DNA of 64,000 nt from Cacconaster sp045599325. Its GTDB lineage: Bacteria > Bacteroidota > Bacteroidia > Bacteroidales > UBA932. The position numbers were made by a program, and so were the translations under genes. The stretch is from positions 33,736-97,735 of the forward strand of contig JAZRVT010000005.1 in assembly GCA_045599325.1 (NCBI GenBank). Reading direction: 5' to 3'. The notes below the pieces were generated by a model. It worked only from the letters and a program-made list of their open reading frames with translations. It did not search any database and was not told the origin of the DNA. Positions 41,847 through 50,245 of this stretch are shown here, in pieces (within the stretch, counting starts at the first letter, position 1; each line of letters starts with the position of its first letter).

Positions 41847-43031
41847 TCAGCAGGTTACACCTGTCCATTCCACCTCACCGCCCCATATGTCAAGGAATCT
41901 GAGGAGATCTTCGCGCGGAATCACGAGGCTGGCGGTGTTGTCGCAGGGGTGGAAACTGATGTTGGCGGCATTCTTCAGGTCCGAATCGAGATATAGTTTC
42001 ACCCGGTGGCCGTTCTCGAAGAGTTCCTTCGGGTCAGCGGCGGAGAGGTCAATGTCATTGATGAGGCCCAGAGGAGACACGGAACCCGGCTTCAGGCCGA
42101 GGCAGCGCATCATCCTTTCGGCAGAACCGAAGGAGAGCTTGCCCTGATGAAGCACCTTCTCCAGCGCGTGGATGTCGAAATCCTTCCAGCAGGCGAAAGA
42201 GATCAGATAATGGCGGTTGCCCTTGTGGTTCCGCATAAAGAGGTTCTTGCAGTGGACGCAGTCACTTATGTCTTTCCAGTACTCCATAGCCTCTTCGATT
42301 GTAAACAGAGGCGGGTGCTCTACCATCTGATACCTGATGCCGTGGACATTCAGGAAATCAAGCGTGCGCTGGCGCTGGTATGCGCGGTCGAACCAGTCGC
42401 GTAACTCGGTCTCACCCTCTGCAGTCTCCTGGTTGCGGATCATCTCCCGCAGCGACTCAAGCCTTGCCGCATTGTCGGACTCCGGAATCCATAGGCGGAG
42501 ATAGCCCCCGTCGCCGTATTTCTCGCGGAGATGGTCCAGAGTGCGCTGCCAGTGCCCTTCGCGGTCGAGCTCAGGATAGTGGTCGAGGCCGTACTGGACA
42601 GTGCGGCTGACTATCGTGCGCGGGAATATCTCCCTGTCCGCCTCGGCCAGAATCAGGCCGTATATGCTTCTCGGCTCGCTTTTGCTGGAAGCGCGGTGAT
42701 CCTCGGCGGCCTGTGCTATCTCTTCTATCTCCTCATCAGAGAACCATTCACGCAGCCGCCCGTCGGCACGGATTATCCTTCCTGAGGCAAGGTGGTGCAC
42801 CTCCCTGCCCTCTATGATACCAAGGTCGTGGTATGCGGCGGCAGCAAGCAGTATTCTGTCCTCCACAGGCCGGCCCCAGCGGTCACGGCCTCCGCCGGCG
42901 CGGGCACGCACTCTGGCGGCTATCTCAAGCGACTGGCTGATGACGGTGCGGACGTGGTCCGCGCGGTGCGCCGCGTCAAAGGCGGCATAGCGCGGTATTA
43001 TCTCTTTCTCAATGAAATCTTCGAGTTTCAC
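41847..43031 (-). CDS. HD-domain hydrolase fused to ProXp-type aminoacyl-tRNA deacylase
   Basis: Taken from GTG at 43031 (VKLEDFIEKEIIPRY) the product is 394 residues. Residues about 1-190 form an HD phosphohydrolase (H in DAAHRADHVRTVI, AAAYHDLGII, AQAAEDHRA, ILAEADRE). Residues about 225-394 form a YbaK/ProXp domain (VEHPPLFTIEEAMEYW, KGNRHYLISFACWKDFDI, LSFGSAERMMRCLGLKPGSVSPLGLIND, HPCDNTASLVI), which clears mischarged Ala-tRNAPro in relatives. The two are usually separate proteins. The frame is open far upstream but overlaps the divergent esterase gene; a -7 element supports the GTG start. Confidence 0.8.
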   Translation of the reverse strand: MKLEDFIEKEIIPRYAAFDAAHRADHVRTVISQSLEIAARVRARAGGGRDRWGRPVEDRILLAAAAYHDLGIIEGREVHHLASGRIIRADGRLREWFSDEEIEEIAQAAEDHRASSKSEPRSIYGLILAEADREIFPRTIVSRTVQYGLDHYPELDREGHWQRTLDHLREKYGDGGYLRLWIPESDNAARLESLREMIRNQETAEGETELRDWFDRAYQRQRTLDFLNVHGIRYQMVEHPPLFTIEEAMEYWKDISDCVHCKNLFMRNHKGNRHYLISFACWKDFDIHALEKVLHQGKLSFGSAERMMRCLGLKPGSVSPLGLINDIDLSAADPKELFENGHRVKLYLDSDLKNAANISFHPCDNTASLVIPREDLLRFLDIWGGEVEWTGVTC

Positions 43032-43054
43032 GGGTTCAGGCGGTTTATTCTCTG

Positions 43055-43074
43055 CAAAGATATCATTATATTTG
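43055..43074. promoter_or_regulatory. Back-to-back divergent promoters
   Basis: On the minus strand TATCTTTG (43062-43055) faces the HD/ProXp gene (GTG at 43031). On the plus strand TATATTTG (43067-43074) ends 5 bases before the esterase ATG at 43080, with TTTA at 43044-43047 in the -33 position. The two promoters overlap and should compete. Confidence 0.6.
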
Positions 43075-43079
43075 CAGAT

Positions 43080-43919
43080 ATGAAACGCGTAATCCTCCTC
43101 TTTGCGGCATTCCTGCTGGGTGCGGGAAGCATCGCATCCGCGCAGCCGAAACTGCACATCGTAGATTCCAGATACCTCCACTGCAACGACACCGTGGCAG
43201 TCTGGTCGCCTTCTTCCGCAGCGGCGCAGAAGTCGATCCCTGCAGTCTTCCTGCTCCACGGCTGGAGCGGCTGCTGGTCCAACTGGGGCAACAAGATGGA
43301 CCTCCAGGCCCTCAGCGACGAGACCGGCTGGCGCATCATCTGCCCGGACGGGTTCTATGCAAGCTGGTATATCGACAACGCAGACCCTGAGAAGATGCAG
43401 TGGCGCACCTTCTTCTGGGAGGAGCTCTGGCCGCTGCTCTCCGAAGAGTACGGGCTCGACCCTGACAGAACCTTCATCACCGGCCTCTCTATGGGCGGCC
43501 ACGGAGCGATGAATGTCTTCCTCGACCGTCCTGAATGCTTTGCCGGAGGAGGCTCGATGAGCGGTGTCCTTGACCTGAGGTACGCCTCAGGCGTCACCGG
43601 GGCTATCCCTGAGATGCTCGGAAGGAAGGACATCGGCGAATGCTCCGACCAGGCGGCCGTCTGGCGGCTTGACGGCGTCCTCAACAGGGTCGGACCTGCT
43701 GTTATGAGGGACAAGGTGATTGTGGTCACCTGCGGCACTGAAGACTCCCTCTACCCGGCATCAGTGGCATTCTCCACCCGCTGCCGCGAGCTCGGCCTGC
43801 CTGTAGTGGCAATGTATTCAAAGGGTGTCCACAACTGGCAGTACTGGACATACATTGTCCGGTACCACATCGGATGGTTCGCCGAGCAGATGGAGAGACT
43901 GTCAGCCCAGAAGAATTGA
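43080..43919 (+). CDS. Exported esterase-family alpha/beta hydrolase
   Basis: The product is 279 residues from MKRVILLFAAFLLGAGSIASAQ (signal peptide). It belongs to the esterase D-like family: FLLHGWSGCWSNWG, FITGLSMGGHGAMNVFLDRPE with the nucleophile Ser, a candidate Asp in CGTEDSLYP and His in KGVHNWQYW. It may cleave acyl or feruloyl esters; the substrate is unknown. The longer open frame upstream is shadow, since the promoter lies within it. It is convergent with thrC and overlaps it by 18 bases. Confidence 0.88.
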   Translation: MKRVILLFAAFLLGAGSIASAQPKLHIVDSRYLHCNDTVAVWSPSSAAAQKSIPAVFLLHGWSGCWSNWGNKMDLQALSDETGWRIICPDGFYASWYIDNADPEKMQWRTFFWEELWPLLSEEYGLDPDRTFITGLSMGGHGAMNVFLDRPECFAGGGSMSGVLDLRYASGVTGAIPEMLGRKDIGECSDQAAVWRLDGVLNRVGPAVMRDKVIVVTCGTEDSLYPASVAFSTRCRELGLPVVAMYSKGVHNWQYWTYIVRYHIGWFAEQMERLSAQKN

Positions 43920-45194
43920 TCTGAGGGCGTCTGCATCCGCCTCCATCGACTGATGGGAGCGCGGCTTCTCAAGGATTTCCCGGAACCTTTCAGGGAGTTC
44001 GGGCCTCTGTCCGATGCTCTCCGAGATCACCGTGCCGAACTTCGCTGCGTGAGCCGTCGAGACCCACCAGCCCTCAGCATTGCAGTCGCGGTAGGTGAGA
44101 TAGCCCACAGCGCTGTGAGGGTCTGACAGATAGCCGTATCTCTCATAGAGTTCCGAAATGCCATTCCTGATCTGGCCGTCGCTGTAGCTGCGCCCTTCCA
44201 CCATAGAGGTGACTTTCCCGAAATCTCCGTTGAAGAGATACATCATCCTCTCGAAGTTGCTCGGAGCGCCCACATCCATCGCATTGGCCACCGTCTGCAC
44301 TGACGGGCCGGGACAGTATCCGCCTGTCGCAAGGAACTTGGGCACCACGTCGTTGGCATTCGCGCCGGCAAGGAACCTGCGTACAGGAAGGCCCATCTTC
44401 CAGGCCAGCATCCCGGAGGTGATGTTGCCGTAGTTGCCGCTCGGGACCACGATATCCGGAGCATTCCCGTCCCCGTGGCGCTGGCGCCAGAGGCTCCAGC
44501 CGTAGAAATAATAAAACGACTGCGGAATCCAGCGGAGGATGTTGATGGAGTTGGCGGATGTGATGCGGACCTTTGTGCGGAGCTCCTGGTCGAGGAACAT
44601 CTCCTTGACGAGGCGCTGGCAGTCGTCGAAACTGCCCCTGACGCTCACAGGGAAGATATTTCCGCCGAGGGTGGTCATCTGGGCCTCCTGAAGGTCGCTG
44701 ACGCGTCCTTCAGGATAGAGAACCACCACCCTGACTCCCGGGACGTTCCAGAAGCCCTGCGCCACCGCGCTGCCGGTATCGCCCGAAGTGGCGGTAAGAA
44801 CGGTGATATCGCTGCCGCCGATGTTCAGCAGTCCCATCATACGGCCCATGAAGCGGCCGCCGAAATCCTTGAATGCGAAGGTCGGTCCGTGGAAGAGCTG
44901 AAGTGTGTCGAGGCCTTCCGCAACGTTGACCATCGGAACATCGAAGTTGAATGCGTCCCTGACCACCTTCTCCAGGTCCCGGCGGTCCACATCATCTCCG
45001 AAAAGCAGGCTGCAGAGATAGAGTGCCATATCGGCGAATGACTTGCGCGCCTCGAAATCCACTGCGTCCATATCGGCCTGCGGGAATCTCTCCGGCATGA
45101 AGAGCCCTCCGTCCGGGGCGAGTCCGAGAAATGCCGCCTCCCTGAGGCTGAACGGATTCAGACGTTCGGAATCCCTTGTGCTGTAGTACTTCAT
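43902..45194 (-). CDS. thrC: Threonine synthase
   Basis: The 430-residue PLP enzyme has YSTRDSERLNPFSLREAAFLGLAPDGGLFMPE, the PLP lysine in GPTFAFKDFGGRFMG and LTATSGDTGSAVAQGF. It converts O-phosphohomoserine to threonine. It overlaps thrB by 4 bases (ATGA), so the two are translationally coupled, downstream of a threonine-rich leader. Confidence 0.96.
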   Translation of the reverse strand: MKYYSTRDSERLNPFSLREAAFLGLAPDGGLFMPERFPQADMDAVDFEARKSFADMALYLCSLLFGDDVDRRDLEKVVRDAFNFDVPMVNVAEGLDTLQLFHGPTFAFKDFGGRFMGRMMGLLNIGGSDITVLTATSGDTGSAVAQGFWNVPGVRVVVLYPEGRVSDLQEAQMTTLGGNIFPVSVRGSFDDCQRLVKEMFLDQELRTKVRITSANSINILRWIPQSFYYFYGWSLWRQRHGDGNAPDIVVPSGNYGNITSGMLAWKMGLPVRRFLAGANANDVVPKFLATGGYCPGPSVQTVANAMDVGAPSNFERMMYLFNGDFGKVTSMVEGRSYSDGQIRNGISELYERYGYLSDPHSAVGYLTYRDCNAEGWWVSTAHAAKFGTVISESIGQRPELPERFREILEKPRSHQSMEADADALRSILLG

Positions 45195-46120
45195 AACACT
45201 CTGGCCCCCTTCCCGGAAACACTGGCCACATACACCTTCGAACCGAGGTTCAGAAGGGCGAAATGGTCTCTCATTATGTCTGCAATCTTACGTGCAACAG
45301 CATCTTCCTTCGATATCGCGAACACAGAAGGACCCGAGCCCGAGATGTTCATCGCAAGGGCGCCCGCATTGATGACTTTCTCTCTGAGGATGTCGAAACC
45401 TGGGATGAAGCCCCTGCGGTAAGGTTCTGCCACAACATCAACCATAGAGCGGCCCACAAGGTCGATGTCGCCTGTAAGCAGGCCGGCCACAAGACCTCCC
45501 ACATTGCCCCACTGGCGGACTCCGTCACGCACCGGGATCTCCTTCGGCATAACCTCTCTCGCCATCTTGGTGCTGACCTCGATGTCAGGATGGACCACAG
45601 TGCAGTGGAAATGAGGAGGGACAGGCAGCTTCACAAGGTCGAGGGGACGGTATCCTCTGATGAGGACCACGCCTCCGAGAATCGAAGGGGCCACGTTGTC
45701 AGCGTGTGCGACGCCGCCGCTGATGAGTTTCTCGCCCTCCATTGCGAATTCGACGAGCCTTTCAGCCGGGAACGGCCTGTCGAACAGCTCATTGAGCGCA
45801 AAGACCGCAGCCGCGGACGACGCCGCGCTTGAGCCGATGCCGCTGCCCGGATGAATCTTCTGCTCGATTACCACATTTACCTTGAAGGAACGGCCCAGCG
45901 CCGCAAAGAAGGCCATTATTGCAGGGGTCATGACATTCTGCTCCACCTTCGCCGGCAGGTTCATCCCGCTCCGGTTGTCGATTGAGATGCCGAGGCCCTC
46001 CTCGACAGACATCGAGATCACATCGCCTGCGGCATCCATAGCCATACCCATTATGTCAAACCCGCAGCCCATGTTCGCCACAGACGCAGGTGCGAATACT
46101 CTTATTGATTTTGATTTCAT
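45191..46120 (-). CDS. thrB: Homoserine kinase
   Basis: The 309-residue GHMP kinase has IRVFAPASVANMGCGFDIMGMAMD, the ATP-binding HPGSGIGSSAASSAAAVFALNEL and a C-terminal NISGSGPSVFAIS. It phosphorylates homoserine. thrA (aspartokinase/homoserine dehydrogenase) is not present here, so the operon is thrL-like leader, thrB, thrC. Confidence 0.96.
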   Translation of the reverse strand: MKSKSIRVFAPASVANMGCGFDIMGMAMDAAGDVISMSVEEGLGISIDNRSGMNLPAKVEQNVMTPAIMAFFAALGRSFKVNVVIEQKIHPGSGIGSSAASSAAAVFALNELFDRPFPAERLVEFAMEGEKLISGGVAHADNVAPSILGGVVLIRGYRPLDLVKLPVPPHFHCTVVHPDIEVSTKMAREVMPKEIPVRDGVRQWGNVGGLVAGLLTGDIDLVGRSMVDVVAEPYRRGFIPGFDILREKVINAGALAMNISGSGPSVFAISKEDAVARKIADIMRDHFALLNLGSKVYVASVSGKGARVL

Positions 46121-46142
46121 TGCTAAAACTATGTCCGGCTGT

Positions 46143-46164
46143 GCACACCGCTTCCGGGGTGTGC
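46143..46164 (-). other. Hairpin before thrB
   Basis: On the minus strand GCACACC and GGTGTGC (7-bp arms, 8-base loop) form a hairpin about 25 bases before the thrB start. No strong U-tract follows. It might act as an alternative structure in the leader or affect thrB translation. Confidence 0.4.
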
Positions 46165-46233
46165 TGTTAATTAATGATTATTTAGATTTCATTCTGGCTG
46201 GCCGGGTTCCGCTGCCCTGGCGGACCTACCGGC

Positions 46234-46260
46234 AAAAAGAATTCAGACCCCCGCCGGGGT
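46234..46260 (-). terminator. Candidate attenuator terminator of the thr leader
   Basis: On the minus strand ACCCC-GGCG-GGGGT (46260-46247) forms a GC-rich hairpin overlapping the last threonine codon and the end of the leader peptide, followed 8 bases later by TTTTT (46238-46234). A ribosome stalled on the threonine codons would block it. This is inferred from layout. Confidence 0.45.
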
Positions 46261-46323
46261 GGTGGCGGTGGTGAGAGCTGTTGTGACAGCCGTTACGGCA
46301 GAATATATCAGAAGCACGAACAT
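46243..46323 (-). CDS. thrL: Threonine-rich leader peptide of the thrBC operon
   Basis: A 26-codon frame starts at ATG 46323 and ends at TGA 46243, upstream of thrB. Residues 11-22 read TAVTTALTTATT, seven threonines in twelve positions, with codons ACG, ACA, ACA and ACC x4. This is the arrangement of transcription-attenuation leaders, in which scarcity of charged tRNA-Thr stalls the ribosome. The peptide is not homologous in sequence to E. coli ThrL, but its position, composition and adjoining terminator-like hairpin are the expected ones. It is too short for standard gene finders. Confidence 0.75.
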   Translation of the reverse strand: MFVLLIYSAVTAVTTALTTATTPAGV

Positions 46324-46376
46324 CTTCACTGTAAATTTACGAAATAGTTCTTTCTGAACAAATAATGGGACAAAAA

Positions 46377-46407
46377 TTTGAATTAGTAATATGTTTTACT
46401 ATTTTTG
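46377..46407 (+). promoter_or_regulatory. Promoter of the sulfonolipid/Hdr operon
   Basis: TTTG (46377-46380), 19 bases, then TATTTTTG (46400-46407) fits the Bacteroidota consensus. The ATG at 46435 follows 27 bases after the element. Confidence 0.7.
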
Positions 46408-46434
46408 CAATAATAAAGTAAAAGGGTTTACTGT

Positions 46435-47484
46435 ATGAGCGCATACCAAATCAATGGCATTCAGCAGGTTGGAGTCGGGACAAAAGATTTCCGCAAGACC
46501 TGGAACTGGATAATCGAACACTTCGGAGCAGACGTAAAGATACTTGAAGACGACACCGTCGCCGAAAGAATGCTCCCCTACACTGGCGGAAAACCTCAGA
46601 AACGCCACGCCTGCATCACCGTTTCGCTGCAGGGCGGCGGCGGATTCGAGATATGGCAGTACTCTGAAAGGACTCCGCAGGAGTGCGGATTCGAAATATC
46701 GGCCGGTGACCTCGGCATTTTCGCAGCCAAGGTGAAATGCCGCGACATTGCCGCCTTCACAGGCGATGCAGCCCCTGCAACCCTTCCTGACGGCACCCGA
46801 TGCGCCTATGTCAGGGACCTCTACGGCAACTGGTACCAGATGGTAGAGGACAGCGGCGTGTTCATCGACGAAGGCCGCCTCACCGGCGGAATCGCCGGCG
46901 CTGTGGTCGGAGTGACAGATATGGATGCCTCGGTCAAGTTCTACAGCGAGGTGCTCGGGTACGACAAAGTGCTCTGTGACGCCACCGGAGCCTTCAGCGA
47001 CTGGAGTGCGATGCCGGGTTCAGGAGAGCGCTTCAGGAGAGTGATCCTCGCCGTCTCCAAACCGCACGGCAGCGCGTTCAGCGGCCTTTTCGGCAGGAGC
47101 ACCATAGAACTGGTACAGGCTCTCGACAGGACTCCGCGCAAGATCTACGAAGGGCGGTACTGGGGTGACCCGGGATTCATCCAGATATGCTTCGACGTAA
47201 GCGGTATGAAGGAGCTCGGCAAGTTCTGTGCATCCAAGGGCCACCCGTTCACAGTCGACAGCTGTCCCGGGGACATTGAATTCGATATGGGCGACGCCCA
47301 GGGGCACTTCACCTATATAGAAGATCCGGACGGGACCCTCATCGAGTTTGTGGAGACACACAAGATCCCGGTCGCGAAGAGACTGGGGTGGTTCATCGAC
47401 ATGAAAAAGAGAAACCCTGAGAAGAGTCTTCCTAAACTTCTCTTCAGGGTTATGGGAATTGTATCACGTGAAAAAATCAAATAG
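46435..47484 (+). CDS. Double VOC-domain protein (glyoxalase/dioxygenase superfamily)
   Basis: The 349-residue product has two vicinal-oxygen-chelate modules: residues about 5-135 (INGIQQVGVGTKDFRKTWNWIIEHF ... YVRDLYGNWYQMVE) and about 150-310 (GAVVGVTDMDASVKFYSEVLGYDKV ... FTYIEDPDGTLIEFVETHK). The fold is that of glyoxalases, epimerases and HPPD-like dioxygenases; metal ligands cannot be assigned surely. It is the first gene of the operon and ends 2 bases before the acyltransferase gene, implying a linked but unknown role in lipid or sulfonate chemistry. Confidence 0.8.
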   Translation: MSAYQINGIQQVGVGTKDFRKTWNWIIEHFGADVKILEDDTVAERMLPYTGGKPQKRHACITVSLQGGGGFEIWQYSERTPQECGFEISAGDLGIFAAKVKCRDIAAFTGDAAPATLPDGTRCAYVRDLYGNWYQMVEDSGVFIDEGRLTGGIAGAVVGVTDMDASVKFYSEVLGYDKVLCDATGAFSDWSAMPGSGERFRRVILAVSKPHGSAFSGLFGRSTIELVQALDRTPRKIYEGRYWGDPGFIQICFDVSGMKELGKFCASKGHPFTVDSCPGDIEFDMGDAQGHFTYIEDPDGTLIEFVETHKIPVAKRLGWFIDMKKRNPEKSLPKLLFRVMGIVSREKIK

Positions 47485-47486
47485 CA

Positions 47487-48752
47487 ATGCAAATCGACAT
47501 TTTTGACAAGATCCGGAAATCCACCGGCGGCCCTATCGGGCAGTATAGAGAAAAAGCTGACGGTTATTTCGCATTCCCTAAGCTGGAAGGCGAGCTCGGA
47601 CCGCATATGCGTTTCAACGGGAAAGAGGTGCTCTGCTGGAGCCTCAACAACTATCTCGGCCTGGCCAACCATCCTGAGATCAGGAAGGTGGACGCTGAAG
47701 CTGCGGCACGCTGGGGAATGGCATACCCAATGGGAAGCCGTATGATGACCGGCCACACCGCCCTCCACGAACAGCTCGAGAAGGAGCTCGCCGAGTTCGA
47801 GTGCAAGGAAGCCGCCTTCGAGTTCAACTTCGGCTATCAGGGCATCGTCTCCGCCATCGACTCACTCCTCGGCCGCCACGACTGCCTCGTCATCGACTCC
47901 GAGGCCCACGCCTGCCTTATCGACGGCTCCCGCCTCCACACCGGAAAGACTTACAAGTTCAAACACAATGACATTGTCTCCTGCGAGCAGAAACTCAAGG
48001 TTGCGACCGCTGAGGCTGAAGCGCAGGGCGGCGGAGTCCTCCTCATCACCGAAGGTGTCTTCGGAATGACCGGCGCCCTCGGCATCCTCGACCAGATCGT
48101 AGCACTGAAGCAGAAGTACAGTTTCAGAATCCTCATCGACGACGCCCACGGCTTCGGAGTGATGGGCCCTAACGGCCGCGGCACCTCCGAACACTTCGGA
48201 GTGATGGACGGCATCGACCTCTATATCGGGGCCTACGCGAAGTCAATGGCCACCATCGGCGGCTTCATCGCATCGGAAAAAGACATCATCACATACCTCA
48301 GATATAATATGCGTTCGCAGATGTACGCGAAGGCGCTCCCTATGCCAATCGTGGAGGGCTGCCTCAAGCGTCTTGAAATCATTCGCAGCGCAGAAGGTGA
48401 CGCTCGCCGCGAGCACCTCTGGAAGGTCACACGACGCCTCCAGCAGGGTTTCCGCGACCTCGGCTACGAGATCGGACCTGCGGAGGCCTGCGTCACCCCT
48501 GTCCACCTCGAATGCGGAGTCAACCAGGCGACCAACATTGCGGTCGACCTGCGTGAGAACTACGGCATCTTCTGTTCGATTGTCACCTACCCTGTCATCC
48601 CTCCGGGAATGCTCATCTTCCGCATCATCTCCACTGCCGCACACTCCATCGAGGACGTGGACTACACCCTCTCGGCCTTCCGCGACATCAAGGAGCGTCT
48701 TGCAAGAGGGGAATATGACCGCGAAATGCCGGATATGGCGCTGATCAAGTAG
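47487..48752 (+). CDS. Alpha-oxoamine synthase, probable cysteate acyltransferase of sulfonolipid synthesis (SulA/CapA type)
   Basis: The 421-residue fold-type I PLP enzyme has SLNNYLGLANHPE, FEFNFGYQGIVSAIDSLLG, DSEAHACLIDGSR, ITEGVFGMTGALG, LIDDAHGFGVMG and the PLP lysine in YAKSMATIGGFIAS. This is the family of serine palmitoyltransferase, KBL and BioF. Substrate choice cannot be read from motifs. Co-transcription with cysteate synthase argues for cysteate plus acyl-ACP giving 3-ketocapnine, the known first step of sulfonolipid synthesis in Alistipes and Cytophaga-type bacteria. Serine palmitoyltransferase is the main alternative. The SDR follows after 4 bases. Confidence 0.85.
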   Translation: MQIDIFDKIRKSTGGPIGQYREKADGYFAFPKLEGELGPHMRFNGKEVLCWSLNNYLGLANHPEIRKVDAEAAARWGMAYPMGSRMMTGHTALHEQLEKELAEFECKEAAFEFNFGYQGIVSAIDSLLGRHDCLVIDSEAHACLIDGSRLHTGKTYKFKHNDIVSCEQKLKVATAEAEAQGGGVLLITEGVFGMTGALGILDQIVALKQKYSFRILIDDAHGFGVMGPNGRGTSEHFGVMDGIDLYIGAYAKSMATIGGFIASEKDIITYLRYNMRSQMYAKALPMPIVEGCLKRLEIIRSAEGDARREHLWKVTRRLQQGFRDLGYEIGPAEACVTPVHLECGVNQATNIAVDLRENYGIFCSIVTYPVIPPGMLIFRIISTAAHSIEDVDYTLSAFRDIKERLARGEYDREMPDMALIK

Positions 48753-48756
48753 GGCC

Positions 48757-49539
48757 ATGAACGTCTGGATCACAGGAGCCTCGTCAGGCATAGGCGAGGC
48801 GTGCGCCCGCAGATATGCCCGCAAGGGCTGCCAGCTCATTCTGACATCCTCCTCCAGCGAGAAGCTCATCGCCGTGGCGAAGGAGTGCCGCGCGCTGGGG
48901 GCCGCCGACGTGTTCGCGCTCCCGTTCGATTTCAGCAGTCCCTACGGCATCGAAGGGCTTGCTGAGCAGGCCTGGAACGCATTCGGCAACATCGACGTGC
49001 TATTCTGCAACGCCGGAGTAAGCCAGCGGACAACTGTGGAGGACACCTCTATGGATATGGTCCGCAAGATAATGGAGATCAACTATTTCGCGCCCGTCGC
49101 AATAACGAAGGCCATACTGCCGCTGATGCTTGAAAGCGGCGGCGGGAAGATAGCTGTCACCACTTCAATAGCCGCAAAGTTCGGTTTTCCGCTGAGGTGC
49201 GGCTACAGTGCCTCCAAGCACGCCCTGGACGGTTTCTTCGAGACCCTTCAGGCAGAGTACTCCGACAGGGGCATATCCGTGACCCTTGTCTGCCCCGGAA
49301 GGGTGCAGACCAACATATCGCTCAACGCGCTTGACAAAGGCGGCGTGAAGTATGGAAAGATGGACCCAGGCCAGGCCGGAGGCATCACCGCGGACAAGGC
49401 AGCAGCAACCATTCTCGACGCAATCGACAAAGGGAAGCGCGAGGTGCTGGTCGGCGGCAGGGAACTGCTGATGGTCTATGTGAAGCGTTTCTTCCCGGGA
49501 CTTTGCGCGAAGCTCGGGAAAAAGGTGAGCGCGGTATAG
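48757..49539 (+). CDS. Short-chain dehydrogenase/reductase, probable 3-ketocapnine reductase
   Basis: The 260-residue SDR has WITGASSGIGEACARRYARKG, FCNAGVSQ, a catalytic Ser in VTTSIAA and YSASKHA. It resembles the 3-ketosphinganine reductase type of SDR. Its place directly after the alpha-oxoamine synthase fits reduction of the 3-keto intermediate to the amino alcohol (capnine or sphinganine). The cofactor is likely NADPH, as in relatives. A C-terminal hydrophobic/basic stretch (LLMVYVKRFFPGLCAKLGKK) suggests membrane association. Confidence 0.88.
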   Translation: MNVWITGASSGIGEACARRYARKGCQLILTSSSSEKLIAVAKECRALGAADVFALPFDFSSPYGIEGLAEQAWNAFGNIDVLFCNAGVSQRTTVEDTSMDMVRKIMEINYFAPVAITKAILPLMLESGGGKIAVTTSIAAKFGFPLRCGYSASKHALDGFFETLQAEYSDRGISVTLVCPGRVQTNISLNALDKGGVKYGKMDPGQAGGITADKAAATILDAIDKGKREVLVGGRELLMVYVKRFFPGLCAKLGKKVSAV

Positions 49540-49549
49540 GAGCACTGAT

Positions 49550-50245
49550 ATGGAGCATCTGTTTGACGAACTCTGCAGGGACTACCGGTTCAAGGAAGGT
49601 TTCCACACCTGCATCAACTGCGGCACCTGCACCGCCATATGCCCGGCGGCGGAATTCTACCGTTACGACCCGCGGCAGATTGTCGCGACCGTACAGACCC
49701 GCGACGACGGGCAGATAGAGGCGCTGCTGAAGTCGGACACCATCTGGTACTGCGGCGAATGCATGAGCTGCGTGACGAGGTGCCCGAGGAAGAACGGTCC
49801 CGGTCTGGTGATAATGGCGCTGCGCGACCTGAGCGTGCGTCTCGGATACTTCACCGAGTCGGAGAAAGGGCGCCAGATGCTGCCGCTCACCCACATAATG
49901 ACCGGCAACATCCTCAAATACGGCTACTGCATCCATCCGGAGACCTTCAGCTGGGAGGACCACAAGGAGTCCGGCCCGGTCTGGAAATGGCATATGGAAC
50001 ACCTCGAGAAGAGTCTCGAGCGCCAGGGAGCAAACTATATGAAGGAGGGTCCGGGAATCCTCAGGAAGATCCCGCAGGAGTCGCTGGACGAACTGAAGGC
50101 CATCTTCGACGTCACAGGCGGCACAGAGAGAATCCGCACCGTGGAGAGATATTCTGAGCAGAAGGCCGCCGAGATGGGTATGAGCAATGAGGAGTATGAA
50201 CGCAGAGCATTCGAATACTGCTCTGACAAACACTTCAACAGATGA
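49550..50245 (+). CDS. HdrC-like 4Fe-4S dicluster protein
   Basis: The 231-residue soluble protein has two ferredoxin motifs, CINCGTCTAICP (about residue 23) and CGECMSCVTRCP (about 69), then a helical C-terminal half. This is the layout of heterodisulfide reductase subunit C and its sulfur-oxidation (sHdr) relatives. It passes electrons to HdrB-type subunits. Its stop overlaps the next start by 4 bases. Confidence 0.88.
   Translation: MEHLFDELCRDYRFKEGFHTCINCGTCTAICPAAEFYRYDPRQIVATVQTRDDGQIEALLKSDTIWYCGECMSCVTRCPRKNGPGLVIMALRDLSVRLGYFTESEKGRQMLPLTHIMTGNILKYGYCIHPETFSWEDHKESGPVWKWHMEHLEKSLERQGANYMKEGPGILRKIPQESLDELKAIFDVTGGTERIRTVERYSEQKAAEMGMSNEEYERRAFEYCSDKHFNR

Noticed and set aside
43032..43502. 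N-terminal extension of the HD/ProXp gene into the esterase gene
   Set aside because: The extension lies antisense to a well-supported signal peptide and hydrolase domain and crosses both divergent promoters.
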